Assembly (NCBI RefSeq): GCF_015482775.1
Contig: NZ_CP058214.1
Location: forward strand, 744,001 to 808,000
Direction: 5' to 3'
Length of the DNA: 64,000 nt
Source: Kaustia mangrovi
GTDB lineage: Bacteria; Pseudomonadota; Alphaproteobacteria; Rhizobiales; Im1
Positions within the stretch are counted from its first letter, which is position 1. Each line of letters starts with the position of its first letter. This document shows positions 8,497 through 18,883 of the stretch, piece after piece. A program made the position numbers and the translations under genes. The notes beneath the pieces were generated by a model. That model searched no databases, had not been told where the DNA came from, and worked only from the letters and a program-made list of their open reading frames with translations.

Positions 8497-10134
8497 ATGT
8501 CCGTCCTGACCGCCGATCTGGGGCGCCTGTTCCGCGAACGCATCGTTCCGAACCTGCGGGCCATGTGGAACGACCGCAGCCCGCTGATCTGGCTCGTCGC
8601 CCTGGTGATCGGCGTCGCCGGCGCCTATGGCATCCTCGCCTTCCGGGAAGGTATCGGCGCCGTCCAGTGGCTGTGGCTGGGCGACGGACACGAGCACCTC
8701 ACCGCCTCGCTGGCGGGCGCCATCCCCTGGTGGCTGGTGATCGCCGGCCCGGTCTGTGGCGGCCTCGCCGTCGGGCTTCTCCTGCAATATGTCATGCCCA
8801 CGCGGCGCGCCCACGCGGTGGCCGACGTGATCGAGGCGGAAGCGCTCGGCGGCGCGAGAATACCGCTGCGGTCGGGGTTCTGGAGCGCCGTCATCTCCGC
8901 GGTCTCGCTCGGTTCGGGCGCGAGTGCCGGCCGGGAGGGTCCCGCCGTCCATCTCGGCGCGGCCATCGCCTCGATGCTCTGCCGCAAGTTCGGCTTCGTG
9001 ACGGCCACCCGGCGCGTCATTCTCGGCTGCGGGGCGGCGGCGGCCGTCTCCGCCTCGTTCAACGCGCCCATTGCCGGCGTTCTGTTCGCCCACGAGGTCG
9101 TCCTCGCCCATTACGCGCCGTCCGCCTTCATTCCGCTCGTCATCTCCAGCGTGAGCGCGGCTGTCTTCACAAGGCTTCATCTCGGGGATTTCCCGGCCTT
9201 CATCATCCCCTCCTACCAGATCACCTCCTACTGGGAGTTTCCGGCCTTCGCGCTTCTGGGCCTCACCTGCGGCCTCGTCGCCGCCTGCTTCCAGTTCTCC
9301 GTCATGACCGCGGACTGGACGGCGCGCCAGATCCGCTGCCCGCTCTGGGTCCGGCCCGTGGTCGGCGGCGTGCTTGTCGGCGCCATCGCGATCTATGTGC
9401 CGGAGGTGCTCGGCGTCGGTTACGAGGCGACCAATCTCGCCCTTCACCAGAAGCTCAGCCTCGGGCTGCTCTTCACCCTGCTGTTCGCCAAGACAGCGGC
9501 AACCGCGGTCACGCTGGCGAGCCGCTTCGGCGGCGGGGTCTTCAGCCCGTCGATCTATCTCGGCGCCATGACCGGCGGCGCCTTCGGCGTGATCGCCGCG
9601 AGCGTCTTTCCGGAGGCCGCGTCGAGCCAGGGCCTCTATGCCATTCTCGGGATGGGGGCGGTGGCCGGCGCCGTGCTCGGCGCGCCGATCTCGTCCGTCC
9701 TCGTCGTGGTCGAGCTCACCGGCGGCTTCGACATGACCATGGCCGTCCTCGTTGCCGTATCCATCTCGTGGGGCGTGATGCAGGCGGTGCACGGCCAGAG
9801 CTTCTTCCACTGGCAACTATCGACGCGCGGCGTGCTGCTGCAGGGCGGACCGCACCGCCGCGTGATGCGCACGCTCACCGTCGCGAGCTTCATGACCCCG
9901 CTGACCCCGGAAGAGGAGGCCGAGCCTCCGGCGCTCGAGCCGGACCTGCCGACACTCACGCCGGACACGACGCTTGGCACGGCACTGCGCACCTTCAATG
10001 CCCGCGGCTACAGCCGGATCGCCGTCGTCGACCCGGACGAGGAGACGCGCATCGTGGGCTGGGCCGACTATGTGGCGGCGCTCAACACCTTCAACACAGC
10101 CCTGATCGAGGCGGAACAGGAAGAGCACCGCTGA
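8497..10134 (+). CDS. CLC-family chloride channel/antiporter with C-terminal CBS region
   Basis: This 545-residue inner-membrane protein has about ten or more hydrophobic segments. CLC signatures are GSGASAGREGPAVHLG, near residue 140, where the GREGP glutamate is the external gating Glu, and GGGVFSPSIYLGAM further on. The helix corresponding to the inner proton glutamate reads FNAPIAGVLFAHEVVL: aligned with E. coli ClcA, the first Glu is kept but the proton-path Glu is replaced by Val. The cytoplasmic tail, from about residue 475, resembles one CBS repeat rather than a full pair. The likely role is chloride or related anion movement. Whether it is a channel or an antiporter cannot be told from sequence. 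Confidence 0.93.
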   Translation: MSVLTADLGRLFRERIVPNLRAMWNDRSPLIWLVALVIGVAGAYGILAFREGIGAVQWLWLGDGHEHLTASLAGAIPWWLVIAGPVCGGLAVGLLLQYVMPTRRAHAVADVIEAEALGGARIPLRSGFWSAVISAVSLGSGASAGREGPAVHLGAAIASMLCRKFGFVTATRRVILGCGAAAAVSASFNAPIAGVLFAHEVVLAHYAPSAFIPLVISSVSAAVFTRLHLGDFPAFIIPSYQITSYWEFPAFALLGLTCGLVAACFQFSVMTADWTARQIRCPLWVRPVVGGVLVGAIAIYVPEVLGVGYEATNLALHQKLSLGLLFTLLFAKTAATAVTLASRFGGGVFSPSIYLGAMTGGAFGVIAASVFPEAASSQGLYAILGMGAVAGAVLGAPISSVLVVVELTGGFDMTMAVLVAVSISWGVMQAVHGQSFFHWQLSTRGVLLQGGPHRRVMRTLTVASFMTPLTPEEEAEPPALEPDLPTLTPDTTLGTALRTFNARGYSRIAVVDPDEETRIVGWADYVAALNTFNTALIEAEQEEHR

Positions 10135-10180
10135 CCGTCCGGCGATCTTCTTTTGTTCTTCCGGCATCGCATCCGGCTCA

Positions 10181-10199
10181 AGAGATGTTATATATCTCT
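10181..10199. promoter_or_regulatory. Inverted repeat upstream of uvrD
   Basis: AGAGAT-N7-ATCTCT, with an AT-rich centre (GTTATAT), lies 30 bp before the uvrD start in an otherwise GC-rich gap. It could be an operator overlapping the -10 region, or a leader hairpin. No LexA-type GAAC-N7-GAAC box was seen here. Confidence 0.3.
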
Positions 10200-10228
10200 T
10201 CGACTCCCCAATCCGAATGTAGGCGCGA

Positions 10229-12589
10229 ATGGCACCGAGCAAATCCATCGATCTGGGCGATTTCGACGACGACGACGACGCCCCCCTGCCGGCACGCGGC
10301 GGCATTGCCGCGCGCGCCATGGGGACGGCGGAGGCGCCCTATCTGAGCACACTCAACGAGGAGCAGCGCGTCGCGGTGGAAAGCCTCGACGGGCCGGTCC
10401 TCGTGCTCGCCGGCGCCGGCACGGGCAAGACGCGCGTGCTCACCACCCGCCTCGCCCACCTGCTCGCCACCGGCCGCGCCTGGCCGGGCCAGGTGCTCGC
10501 CGTGACCTTCACCAACAAGGCCGCGCGCGAGATGAAGGAGCGCATCGGCCTGCTCATCGGCGGCGTGGTGGAGGGCATGCAGTGGCTCGGCACCTTCCAC
10601 TCCATCGGGGTCAAGATCCTGCGCCGGCATGCCGAGCTCGTCGGGTTGAAGTCCGACTTCTCGATCCTCGATACCGACGACCAGATCCGGCTCCTGAAGC
10701 AGATCGTCGCGGCCCACGATCTCGACGAGAAGCGCTGGCCGGCGCGCCAGCTCGCCTCCCATATCGACGGCTGGAAGAATCGCGGCCTCCTGCCCGAAAA
10801 GGTGCCCGCCGGCGAGGCGCACGCCTTCGCCAACGGCAAGGGGGCGGAACTCTATGCGGAATACCAGGAGCGGCTGAAGATCCTGAACGCAGCCGATTTC
10901 GGCGATCTGCTTCTGGAGACGCTGCGCCTGTTCCAGGAGAACCCGGACGTCCTCGCAGACTATCAGCGCCGCTTCAAGTACATGCTGGTGGACGAGTATC
11001 AGGACACCAATGTCGTCCAGTATCTCTGGCTGAGGCTGCTCGCGGGCGGGCACGGCAATATCTGCTGCGTGGGCGACGACGACCAGTCGATCTATGGCTG
11101 GCGCGGCGCGGATGTCGACAACATCCTGCGCTTCGAGAAGGACTTTCCCGGCGCGAAGGTGATCCGGCTCGAGCGCAATTATCGCTCCACGCCGCACATA
11201 CTGTCGGCGGCCTCCGGCCTGATCGCCAACAATGAGGGCCGGCTCGGCAAGACGCTGCACACCGATCTCGACAAGGGCGAGCAGGTGGTCGTGCGCGGCC
11301 ACTGGGACGGCGAGGAGGAGGCCCGCGCCATCGGCGACGACATCGAGGCGCTGCAGCGCGAGGGCCATGTCCTGAACGAGATCGCCATCCTCGTGCGCGC
11401 CTCCTTCCAGATGCGCGAGTTCGAGGACCGGTTCATCACGCTCGGCCTGCCCTATCGCGTGATCGGCGGCCCGCGCTTCTACGAGCGCGCGGAGATCCGG
11501 GACGCGCTCGCCTATCTGAAGGTGACCGCCCAGCCCGACAACGATCTCGCCTTCGAGCGCATCGTCAATGTGCCCAAGCGCGGTATCGGCGATACCAGCG
11601 TGAAGCGCGTGCGCGAGCTCGCCCGCACGCGCGGCATCCCGCTCTACCGCGCCGCCCAGGAGATCGTTGAGACGGAGGAGCTGCCCGCCAAGGCGCGCAA
11701 CTCGCTTAAAGGTCTGCTGGAAAGCTTCAGGCGCTGGCGCGCGCTTCTCGACGGGCTGCCGCACACCGAGCTCGCCGAGATCGTGCTCGATGAGTCCGGC
11801 TATACGGAGATGTGGCAGAACGACAAGTCGCCCGACGCGCCGGGCCGGCTCGACAACCTGAAGGAGCTCGTGCGCTCCATGGACGAGTTCGAGAACATGG
11901 CCGGCTTCCTGGAGCATGTCTCGCTGGTCATGGATTCCGACGCGCTGCAGAGCGACGACAAGGTCTCGCTCATGACGCTGCATTCCGCCAAGGGGCTGGA
12001 GTTCGACACCGTCTTCCTGCCCGGCTGGGAGGAAGGGCTCTTCCCGCATCAGCGCGCGCTCGACGAGAGCGGGCGCGCCGGGCTGGAGGAGGAGCGCCGG
12101 CTCGCCTATGTCGGCATCACGCGCGCCAAGCGGCTGTGCAAGATCTCCTTTGCCCAGAACCGGCGTATTCACGCCATGTGGCAGACGGCGCTGCCCTCGC
12201 GCTTCATCGACGAGCTGCCGGAGAGCCATGTGGCGGTCGAGGAGGCCGCCTCCCCCCATGCCGGTTTCGGCTGGGGCCGCGGCGGCTTCGGCGAAAGCCG
12301 GTTCGACCGTGCCAATCCGTTCTCCACCGGCTACGAGACGCCCGGATGGAAGCGCGCCCGGGCTGCCTATGACAGCGGGGAATCGGTGCGCCACGCCCCG
12401 CATTTCATCGAGGGCGAGCTGGTCGCGCGAGAGGATGCCGAAGCCACCCCGTTCCAGCGCGGCGAGCGCGTCTTCCACATGAAGTTCGGCTACGGCACCG
12501 TCTCCGCCGTCGACGGTAACAAGCTCACCATCGACTTCGAGAAGGCTGGCACCAAGCGCGTGCTCGCCTCCTTCGTCGAGCGGCCCTGA
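10229..12589 (+). CDS. uvrD: ATP-dependent DNA helicase UvrD/PcrA
   Basis: This 786-residue superfamily 1 3'-5' helicase acts in nucleotide excision and mismatch repair. Motif I is AGAGTGKTRVL (about residues 61-71), motif II is LVDEYQDTN, motif III is VGDDDQSIYGWRGA, motif V is LMTLHSAKGLEFDTVFLPG and motif VI is EERRLAYVGITRAK. The C-terminal 45 residues form the Tudor-like domain (RGERVFHMKFGYGTVSAV ... VLASFVERP) that contacts RNA polymerase in UvrD/PcrA. An acidic Asp-rich patch (DFDDDDDAP) lies in the first 20 residues. The gene stands alone and converges on the GST gene. Confidence 0.97.
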   Translation: MAPSKSIDLGDFDDDDDAPLPARGGIAARAMGTAEAPYLSTLNEEQRVAVESLDGPVLVLAGAGTGKTRVLTTRLAHLLATGRAWPGQVLAVTFTNKAAREMKERIGLLIGGVVEGMQWLGTFHSIGVKILRRHAELVGLKSDFSILDTDDQIRLLKQIVAAHDLDEKRWPARQLASHIDGWKNRGLLPEKVPAGEAHAFANGKGAELYAEYQERLKILNAADFGDLLLETLRLFQENPDVLADYQRRFKYMLVDEYQDTNVVQYLWLRLLAGGHGNICCVGDDDQSIYGWRGADVDNILRFEKDFPGAKVIRLERNYRSTPHILSAASGLIANNEGRLGKTLHTDLDKGEQVVVRGHWDGEEEARAIGDDIEALQREGHVLNEIAILVRASFQMREFEDRFITLGLPYRVIGGPRFYERAEIRDALAYLKVTAQPDNDLAFERIVNVPKRGIGDTSVKRVRELARTRGIPLYRAAQEIVETEELPAKARNSLKGLLESFRRWRALLDGLPHTELAEIVLDESGYTEMWQNDKSPDAPGRLDNLKELVRSMDEFENMAGFLEHVSLVMDSDALQSDDKVSLMTLHSAKGLEFDTVFLPGWEEGLFPHQRALDESGRAGLEEERRLAYVGITRAKRLCKISFAQNRRIHAMWQTALPSRFIDELPESHVAVEEAASPHAGFGWGRGGFGESRFDRANPFSTGYETPGWKRARAAYDSGESVRHAPHFIEGELVAREDAEATPFQRGERVFHMKFGYGTVSAVDGNKLTIDFEKAGTKRVLASFVERP

Positions 12590-12637
12590 TCTCTTGGCAT
12601 CGCCGATGGGCCGCGCCCATGGCAAGACATTGCAGGC

Positions 12638-12666
12638 GCGGGCGGGCGCGAGCGTGCCCCGCCCGC
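12638..12666. terminator. GC-rich stem-loop between convergent uvrD and GST genes
   Basis: A 9-bp perfect stem (GCGGGCGGG / CCCGCCCGC) with an 11-nt loop lies between the two converging genes. There is no T-run, so it is at best a partial or Rho-assisted bidirectional stop. A smaller hairpin (ATGGGC-CGC-GCCCAT) sits at 12606-12620. Confidence 0.4.
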
Positions 12667-12677
12667 ACCCGACCATG

Positions 12678-13382
12678 TCACCCGCCGAACTCGCCGATCA
12701 CATCGGCGAGCGCCAGATGGCCCGTACATCCCCGCCCCGGCAGATCCGTCTCGCCGCTTTCCAGCGCGGTCGCGTAGGCGACGGCCGGGTCCGCCTCCAG
12801 GCGCGCGCGAACCGCGGACAGTTTCGGCCAGTGGCTCCTGTCGGCGACCTCGTGGAAATCCAGCCAGCGCGCGACGCCAATGAGCAGGCCATCCGCCAGG
12901 GTGGGCCGGTCGGCGACCAGGAACGGGCCGTCCCCGATCATCTCCTCGATCCTGTCATGGCGTTCGAGCACGGCTGCGCGCCCCCAGTCCCGCAAGGCCG
13001 ACTCCATCGCCGGATTGGGCGGGTCCATTTCCATGGCCGCCCAGATCGGGCTGAACGCGCCGGTGAACCCCGTATTGATGAACGCCATCAACCGGTGCAT
13101 CCGGTCGGCCTCCCGCGAAAGCGGATCGAAGCTGATCCGCCGGTCTGAATCGCGCGCTTCGAGCCATGCCGCGATCGCCATCGTTTCGGTCAGCACATCG
13201 CCCCTGTCGGTAATGAAGGCGGGCGTCTCGACGCGCGGATTGATCCGCCTGTAGGCCGGCTCGCGCATCTCGCCCAGCATGTCGACGCGGCAGAGCCGGT
13301 AGGGTTTGCCGAGCCATTCCAGGGCCGCGACAAGGCCCATGGAGCTTCCCAGCGGGACGCCGTAGAGTAGGATGGGTTCCAT
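12678..13382 (-). CDS. Glutathione S-transferase family protein
   Basis: This is a 234-residue cytosolic GST. The N-terminal thioredoxin-like domain has YGVPLGSSMGLVAALEWLG, the cis-proline strand VETPAFITDRGDVLTETMAI and the Glu-Thr/Ser glutathione-binding turn. The C-terminal all-helical domain contains FLVADRPTLADGLLIGVARW, the N-capping box of GSTs. The ATG at 13382 was preferred over 13412 because GGAGAA lies just upstream and the family start follows directly. The gene is divergent from an HxlR regulator, an arrangement typical of electrophile or quinone detoxification units. The substrate is unknown. Confidence 0.88.
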   Translation of the reverse strand: MEPILLYGVPLGSSMGLVAALEWLGKPYRLCRVDMLGEMREPAYRRINPRVETPAFITDRGDVLTETMAIAAWLEARDSDRRISFDPLSREADRMHRLMAFINTGFTGAFSPIWAAMEMDPPNPAMESALRDWGRAAVLERHDRIEEMIGDGPFLVADRPTLADGLLIGVARWLDFHEVADRSHWPKLSAVRARLEADPAVAYATALESGETDLPGRGCTGHLALADVIGEFGG

Positions 13383-13452
13383 GATTGGTTCTCCGTGATT
13401 TCTGGTGATCACGCTGCGCAGCGAAACTGGACATTAGCGGATCGCGGCTCCA

Positions 13453-13478
13453 GGTAAATTACGCACCTTTTTGTAACC
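13453..13478. promoter_or_regulatory. Candidate HxlR operator in the GST/hxlR divergent gap
   Basis: An AT-rich stretch begins GGTAAATTACG and ends TTTGTAACC; the outer GGT/ACC ends and some inner positions pair as an imperfect inverted repeat. HxlR regulators usually bind such elements in the gap next to their own gene. The match is partial. Confidence 0.3.
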
Positions 13479-13489
13479 ATGAGCAGCCC

Positions 13490-13864
13490 ATGAAAGATCT
13501 TGTCTCCCGCTGCCCGATCGAAGAGGTGATGCAGGTTCTCAGCGGCCGCTGGCCGACCCTGCTCCTCTATTATCTGAAGGATGGCACCAAGCGGTTCAGC
13601 GACCTGCGCCGGGACAACCCGTCGATCTCGCACAAGATGCTGGCGCTGGAGCTCCGCAAGCTGGAGGATGCGGGCATCGTCCAGCGCACCGAGTTCGACG
13701 GCTATCCGCTTCGCGTCGAGTACGACCTGACCCCGGCGGGCCACGGGCTGGTGCCGCTCATCGATGCCCTGGGAGACTGGTGGATGCGGACCGATGCCGG
13801 TTGTCCCCGTGCGGACACCGTGAACGCGGAGTCCGGGCTTTCCCGGTCGAGAACGACCGATTGA
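13490..13864 (+). CDS. HxlR-family winged-helix transcriptional regulator
   Basis: The 124-residue protein has the HxlR layout. An N-terminal Cys-Pro (SRCPIEEVM) is followed by the LSGRWPTLLLYYLKDGTKRF helix, the recognition region SISHKMLALELRKLEDAGIV and the wing RTEFDGYPLRVEYDLTPAG. Many HxlR proteins sense electrophiles, quinones or oxidants through the N-terminal cysteine (residue 8 here). It is divergent from the GST gene by about 107 bp and is its likely regulator. The roughly 25-residue tail is not part of the domain. Confidence 0.92.
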   Translation: MKDLVSRCPIEEVMQVLSGRWPTLLLYYLKDGTKRFSDLRRDNPSISHKMLALELRKLEDAGIVQRTEFDGYPLRVEYDLTPAGHGLVPLIDALGDWWMRTDAGCPRADTVNAESGLSRSRTTD

Positions 13865-13874
13865 CTGCAACCGG

Positions 13875-13891
13875 GGCGGGCCCTGCCCGCC
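13875..13891. terminator. Stem-loop after the hxlR-type gene
   Basis: A perfect 7-bp stem (GGCGGGC / GCCCGCC) with a 3-nt loop begins 11 bp after the stop codon. No U-tract follows. It may protect or end the transcript. The rest of the gap to 14076 shows nothing else clear. Confidence 0.35.
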
Positions 13892-14075
13892 GGGCGGCGG
13901 CTTTCCGCGGGGGACCGCATGCCGGCTCACGCGCCATATGCCGGCAGAACGTCTCGTCGAGCCAGCCATCGCATGCGGCCCGATGGCGATGGCGAGACCA
14001 CAACGGCAGGCTGCAGTGCTTGTCTCGCGAGCCATTTTCGCGGATCATCCCTGCATAGAGCCAGGGAGGGCCATA

Positions 14076-14908
14076 ATGAAAGCTGCACACATCCTTGCCG
14101 CCGGTCTGGCGGCCGCCTTTATCTCGACCGCGCCGGCCACGTCCTTTGCCGGCGAAACGCTCGACCGGGTGATGGACACCAAGACACTCACCCTGTCGTC
14201 CGACGCGTCCTATCCGCCCCAGTCCTTCTTGAACGACGACAACGAGATGGACGGCTTCGACGTCGACGTCGCCAAGGAGATCGCCAAGCGCCTCGGCGTG
14301 GAGCTGAAGATCATCACGCCCGCCTGGGAGGTGATCACGGCAGGCAACTGGAACGGGCGCTGGGACATCTCGGTCGGCTCCATGACGCCGACCAAGGCGC
14401 GCGCGGAAGTGCTCAACTTTCCCGCCGTCTATTACTACACGCCGGCCTCCTTCGCCGTTCATACCGACTCCAAGGTGACCTCGGTCGACGAGCTCAACGG
14501 CAAGGTCATCGGCGTGTGCGGGGGCTGCACCTACGAGGCCTATCTGAAGAAGGACCTCGTGATCGACGCGGAGGGCGCACCGCCCTTCGAGTATCAGGTC
14601 GAGCCCGGCGAGATCCGCTCCTACGAGACCGACACCAATGTGTTCGACGATCTCAGGCTCGGCGACGGCACCCGGCTCGACGCCGCACTGTCGGCGCTTC
14701 CGACCATCCAGGAGGCCGTCAAGAACGGCTATCCCATGAAGGTCGTGGGCGATCCGGTCTATTACGAGCCGCTCGCCGTTGCGACCGACAAGGGCGATCC
14801 GGAATTCGACGCCAAGATCGCCGAAATCGTGAAGGACATGCACAAGGACGGCACCCTCAAGGCGCTGTCGGAGAAATGGTACGGCACGGATCTGACAACG
14901 GTTAAGCA

Positions 14909-14912
<4 letters not shown>
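14076..14912 (+). CDS. Polar amino-acid ABC transporter substrate-binding protein
   Basis: The 278-residue precursor has a Sec signal peptide ending near TSFAGE and a family 3 periplasmic-binding fold: LTLSSDASYPPQSFLNDDNE, DGFDVDVAKEIAKRLG, WDISVGSMTPTKAR and GKVIGVCGGCTYEAYL. It should bind an amino acid or related solute and deliver it to the overlapping permease. The ATG at 14076 is preceded by GGGAGGG and starts the signal peptide; upstream in-frame ATGs have neither. A Cys-Gly-Gly-Cys in the middle is uncommon for the family and could form a disulfide. Confidence 0.92.
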
Positions 14913-15931
<1,019 letters not shown>

Positions 15932-16051
15932 TGCAAGAACGAGAACCTTCGGCCCGCAATCCGGCACGGCGTTAATGGAATTGACGGACGACTGTGCCCT
16001 TATAGGCTCCTCGCAACCGGCATAGAGCGAACCGACAGGGAGACGGTACCA

Positions 16052-17767
16052 ATGGCGAAACTCGTAGCCGACGTCATCGTGGAGACATTGCAGGAAGCCG
16101 GCGCCAAGCGCTGTTACGGCATTGTCGGCGACACGCTGAACCATGTGACCGACGCCATGCGCCGCAAGAAGATGGAATGGGTGCATGTCCGCCACGAGGA
16201 GGTCGGCGGTTTCGCGGCCGGCGCGGAAGCCTACATGACCGGCGAGCTGACGGTCTGCGCGGGCTCCACGGGGCCGGGCAGCCTGCACTTCGTCAACGGC
16301 ATCTTCGAAAGCCACCGCAATGGCGCGCCCGTCGTGCTGATCGCCTCGCAGATCGACCGCGTTCAGGAGGGGCTCGGCTTCCCCCAGTCCGTCGACCAGC
16401 GCAAGATCTACGAGCAGTGCTCGGTCTTCTGCGAATATATCTCGCATCCCGACCAGGCCCGCCGCATCACCGCCATGGCGGCGCAGGCCGCCCTCACCCG
16501 GCGCGGCGTCGCGGTGATCGTCGTCAATGGCGACACCACCAAGGAGACCATCGAGGACGAGCTCCACTGGCGCGTCTCCCGGCCGAACCCCGTGACGCGC
16601 CCCGCAGACGACGAGCTCGAAACGCTCGCCGGCCTGATCGCCGAGGCGAAGAAGATCACCATCTATGGCGGCTATGGCTGCCGGAACGCCCATGACGAGG
16701 TGGTCGCGCTCGCCGCCAGGCTGAAGGCCCCCGTCGCCCACACCTCGCGCGCCAAGGAATTCCTCGAATACGACAATCCCTACGATGTCTCCATGACCGG
16801 CATCATCGGCATCAAGTCGGGCTTCGAGGCCCTGGAGAACTGCGACCTCCTGATCTGCCTCGGCGCCAATTTCGCCTGGACGCAGTACTATCCGCACAAG
16901 GCGAAGATCGTGCAGATCGATACCGCGCCGGAGAACCTCGGCAAGCGCACGCCGGTGACGCTCGGCCTCGTCGGCGACGTCAAGCACACGATCGAGGCCC
17001 TGCTGCCCATGGTGGAGGAGCGCAGCGACGACAGCTTCCTCAAGGCGTGCCTGAAAGAGCACGAGAAAAGCCTCAAGGCGCTCGACGACCAGACGAAGGA
17101 GCCGTCGCCCGACCTCATCCACCCGCAGTTCGTCGCCAAGACGCTCAGCGAGCTGGCCGATGACGACGCGATCTTCACCGCCGATGGCGGCACGCCCTTC
17201 GTCTGGCTCCTGCGCTATATCCGCGCCAACGGCAAGCGCCGCTTCCTCACCAGCCTGCTGCACGGCACCATGGCGAACGCCTTCCCCCAGGCTATCGGCT
17301 GCGCCAAGGCCTATCCCGGCCGCCAGGTAATCGCCATGTGCGGCGACGGCGGCATGACCATGCTGATGGGCGACCTCCTGACGCTCGTGCAGGAGGAGCT
17401 GCCGGTAAAGCTGCTGGTCTTCCGCAACAACACGCTCGGCTTCGTGGAGATGGAGATGAAGGTGGAGGGCATGCTCGACGCCTTCACGGACCTGAAGAAT
17501 CCCGATTTCGCCGGCGTCGCCAAGGCCTGCGGCTTCCACGGCCTCCATGTGGACAATGCGGACGATCTCGACGGCGCCATGCGCGACTGGCTCGCCCATG
17601 ACGGGCCCGCGCTGCTCGACGTCGCGGTCAACCGGTTCGAGCTCGTCATGCCGCCCACCGTGGAGGTGAGCCAGGCCGTCTCCACCGCCATGTACGGCGT
17701 GAAGGCGGTGCTGAACGGCCGGCTCGACGATGTCTGGGCGATGGCGGAGAACAAGCTGCTCAAATAG
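16052..17767 (+). CDS. poxB: Pyruvate dehydrogenase (quinone)/pyruvate oxidase, ThDP enzyme
   Basis: This 571-residue ThDP- and FAD-dependent enzyme of the PoxB type oxidatively decarboxylates pyruvate to acetate and passes electrons to the quinone pool. The N-terminal PYR domain has the cofactor-activating Glu in VHVRHEEVGGFAAGAEA. The ThDP/Mg motif of the PP domain is GDGGMTMLMGDLLT to FRNNTLG (about residues 430-460). The short helical C-terminus ending in NKLLK could be the membrane-docking region. The ATG at 16052 has GGAGACGG upstream. Other ThDP oxidases such as acetolactate synthase differ in the central domain. Confidence 0.88.
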   Translation: MAKLVADVIVETLQEAGAKRCYGIVGDTLNHVTDAMRRKKMEWVHVRHEEVGGFAAGAEAYMTGELTVCAGSTGPGSLHFVNGIFESHRNGAPVVLIASQIDRVQEGLGFPQSVDQRKIYEQCSVFCEYISHPDQARRITAMAAQAALTRRGVAVIVVNGDTTKETIEDELHWRVSRPNPVTRPADDELETLAGLIAEAKKITIYGGYGCRNAHDEVVALAARLKAPVAHTSRAKEFLEYDNPYDVSMTGIIGIKSGFEALENCDLLICLGANFAWTQYYPHKAKIVQIDTAPENLGKRTPVTLGLVGDVKHTIEALLPMVEERSDDSFLKACLKEHEKSLKALDDQTKEPSPDLIHPQFVAKTLSELADDDAIFTADGGTPFVWLLRYIRANGKRRFLTSLLHGTMANAFPQAIGCAKAYPGRQVIAMCGDGGMTMLMGDLLTLVQEELPVKLLVFRNNTLGFVEMEMKVEGMLDAFTDLKNPDFAGVAKACGFHGLHVDNADDLDGAMRDWLAHDGPALLDVAVNRFELVMPPTVEVSQAVSTAMYGVKAVLNGRLDDVWAMAENKLLK

Positions 17768-17773
17768 GCCGGA

Positions 17774-18682
17774 TCATCTCCCGCGAACCGGTTTCGATCT
17801 GCCGGCATTCGATCTTGCCGGCAGCGGCCACCTGCCGAATATCGCGATATTGCCCGCAAGGATGAGCCCGAGGCCCAGAAAGGCGCCCGGGCTCCATTCA
17901 TAGCCCTCCAGGACCGTGGAGACGGTGAGCGCGACCACCGGAAAGAGCACCGTGGCATAGGCCGCCCGGTCGGCCCCCACCCGCGCGACGAGGGAGAGAT
18001 AGGCGAGGAAGGCGAGCACCGAGCCCGGCACGGCGAGATAGAGGAGGCTTGCCAGATAGACCGGCGAGCCATCGAGCACGAAGGGGCCGCCGCGGACCGC
18101 GGCATAGACCGCCAGAAGCGCCGCGCCCCAGCTCATGCAGCGGACCACCGCATTGGGCAGGTCGGTGCCGCCCGCCGTCGCCCGTGTGGAGACCACATTG
18201 CCGAGCGAGAAGACATAGGTTCCCCCGAGCGCCAGCGCGATACCGAGACCGGAGGAGCCCGTGGCCGCCATCTCCCTGCCGAACAGGAGCGCGATGCCGG
18301 CTATGCCGAGGCCGGCACCGATGAGAACCCGCGCATTCGGTGCTCGCCCCATGATGAGCCACTGGTTGAACGCGTTGAACACGCTCGCCGCGGAGAAGAT
18401 GACCGCGATCACCCCGCTCGTGACATAGGCCGTGGCATGATAGATGAGCAGATAGTTGAGCGCGAACAGCGTGACCCCGAGGACCGCGAACCACACATGC
18501 CCGCGCAGGGGTACCCGCCTCAACCGTCCGGTCAGCGCAAGTCCGGCCCACAGCGTCGCCGCGGCGATGGCGAAGCGGTAGCAGATCGAAACCTCCATCG
18601 GCACCGGCCCGATCTGCAGCTTGATGGCGAACCAGGTGAAGCCCCATGCGAGCACGGTGACGGCAAACAGCAAGGCGGTCAT
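17774..18682 (-). CDS. DMT-superfamily (EamA) transporter
   Basis: The 302-residue membrane protein has about ten transmembrane segments in two EamA repeats. The first starts at TVLAWGFTWFAIKLQIGPVP and the second at GIALALGGTYVFSLGNVVST. Relatives export amino acids or small metabolites. It is divergent from an AraC-family gene, its probable regulator, and its stop lies 6 bp from the convergent poxB stop. Confidence 0.9.
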   Translation of the reverse strand: MTALLFAVTVLAWGFTWFAIKLQIGPVPMEVSICYRFAIAAATLWAGLALTGRLRRVPLRGHVWFAVLGVTLFALNYLLIYHATAYVTSGVIAVIFSAASVFNAFNQWLIMGRAPNARVLIGAGLGIAGIALLFGREMAATGSSGLGIALALGGTYVFSLGNVVSTRATAGGTDLPNAVVRCMSWGAALLAVYAAVRGGPFVLDGSPVYLASLLYLAVPGSVLAFLAYLSLVARVGADRAAYATVLFPVVALTVSTVLEGYEWSPGAFLGLGLILAGNIAIFGRWPLPARSNAGRSKPVRGR

Positions 18683-18883
18683 GGGCGGCAGGGTCCTCCC
18701 GACAATCTGTACAAACGGGACATGCCGCTCTGGCGGGCGGTATTGCGACCGTTCTGCCCCATCTCCGGCAGGCGGGTCTCACAGCGTCTTGCGGCCCATG
18801 TCACGATCTTGCGGCATTTGCGCCGCCAGGGATGCGGCGGGGCTTGCCCGACCCGCCCCTTCCGGTGTTTCCTGAGCGTTGCG

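Noticed and set aside
10135-10228. LexA/SOS box upstream of uvrD
   Set aside because: No GAAC-N7-GAAC or GTTC-N7-GTTC spacing is present; only an unrelated inverted repeat was found.
15981-16006. Possible promoter TTGACG ... TATAGG before poxB
   Set aside because: The spacing is only 14 bp, too short for a sigma-70 promoter.
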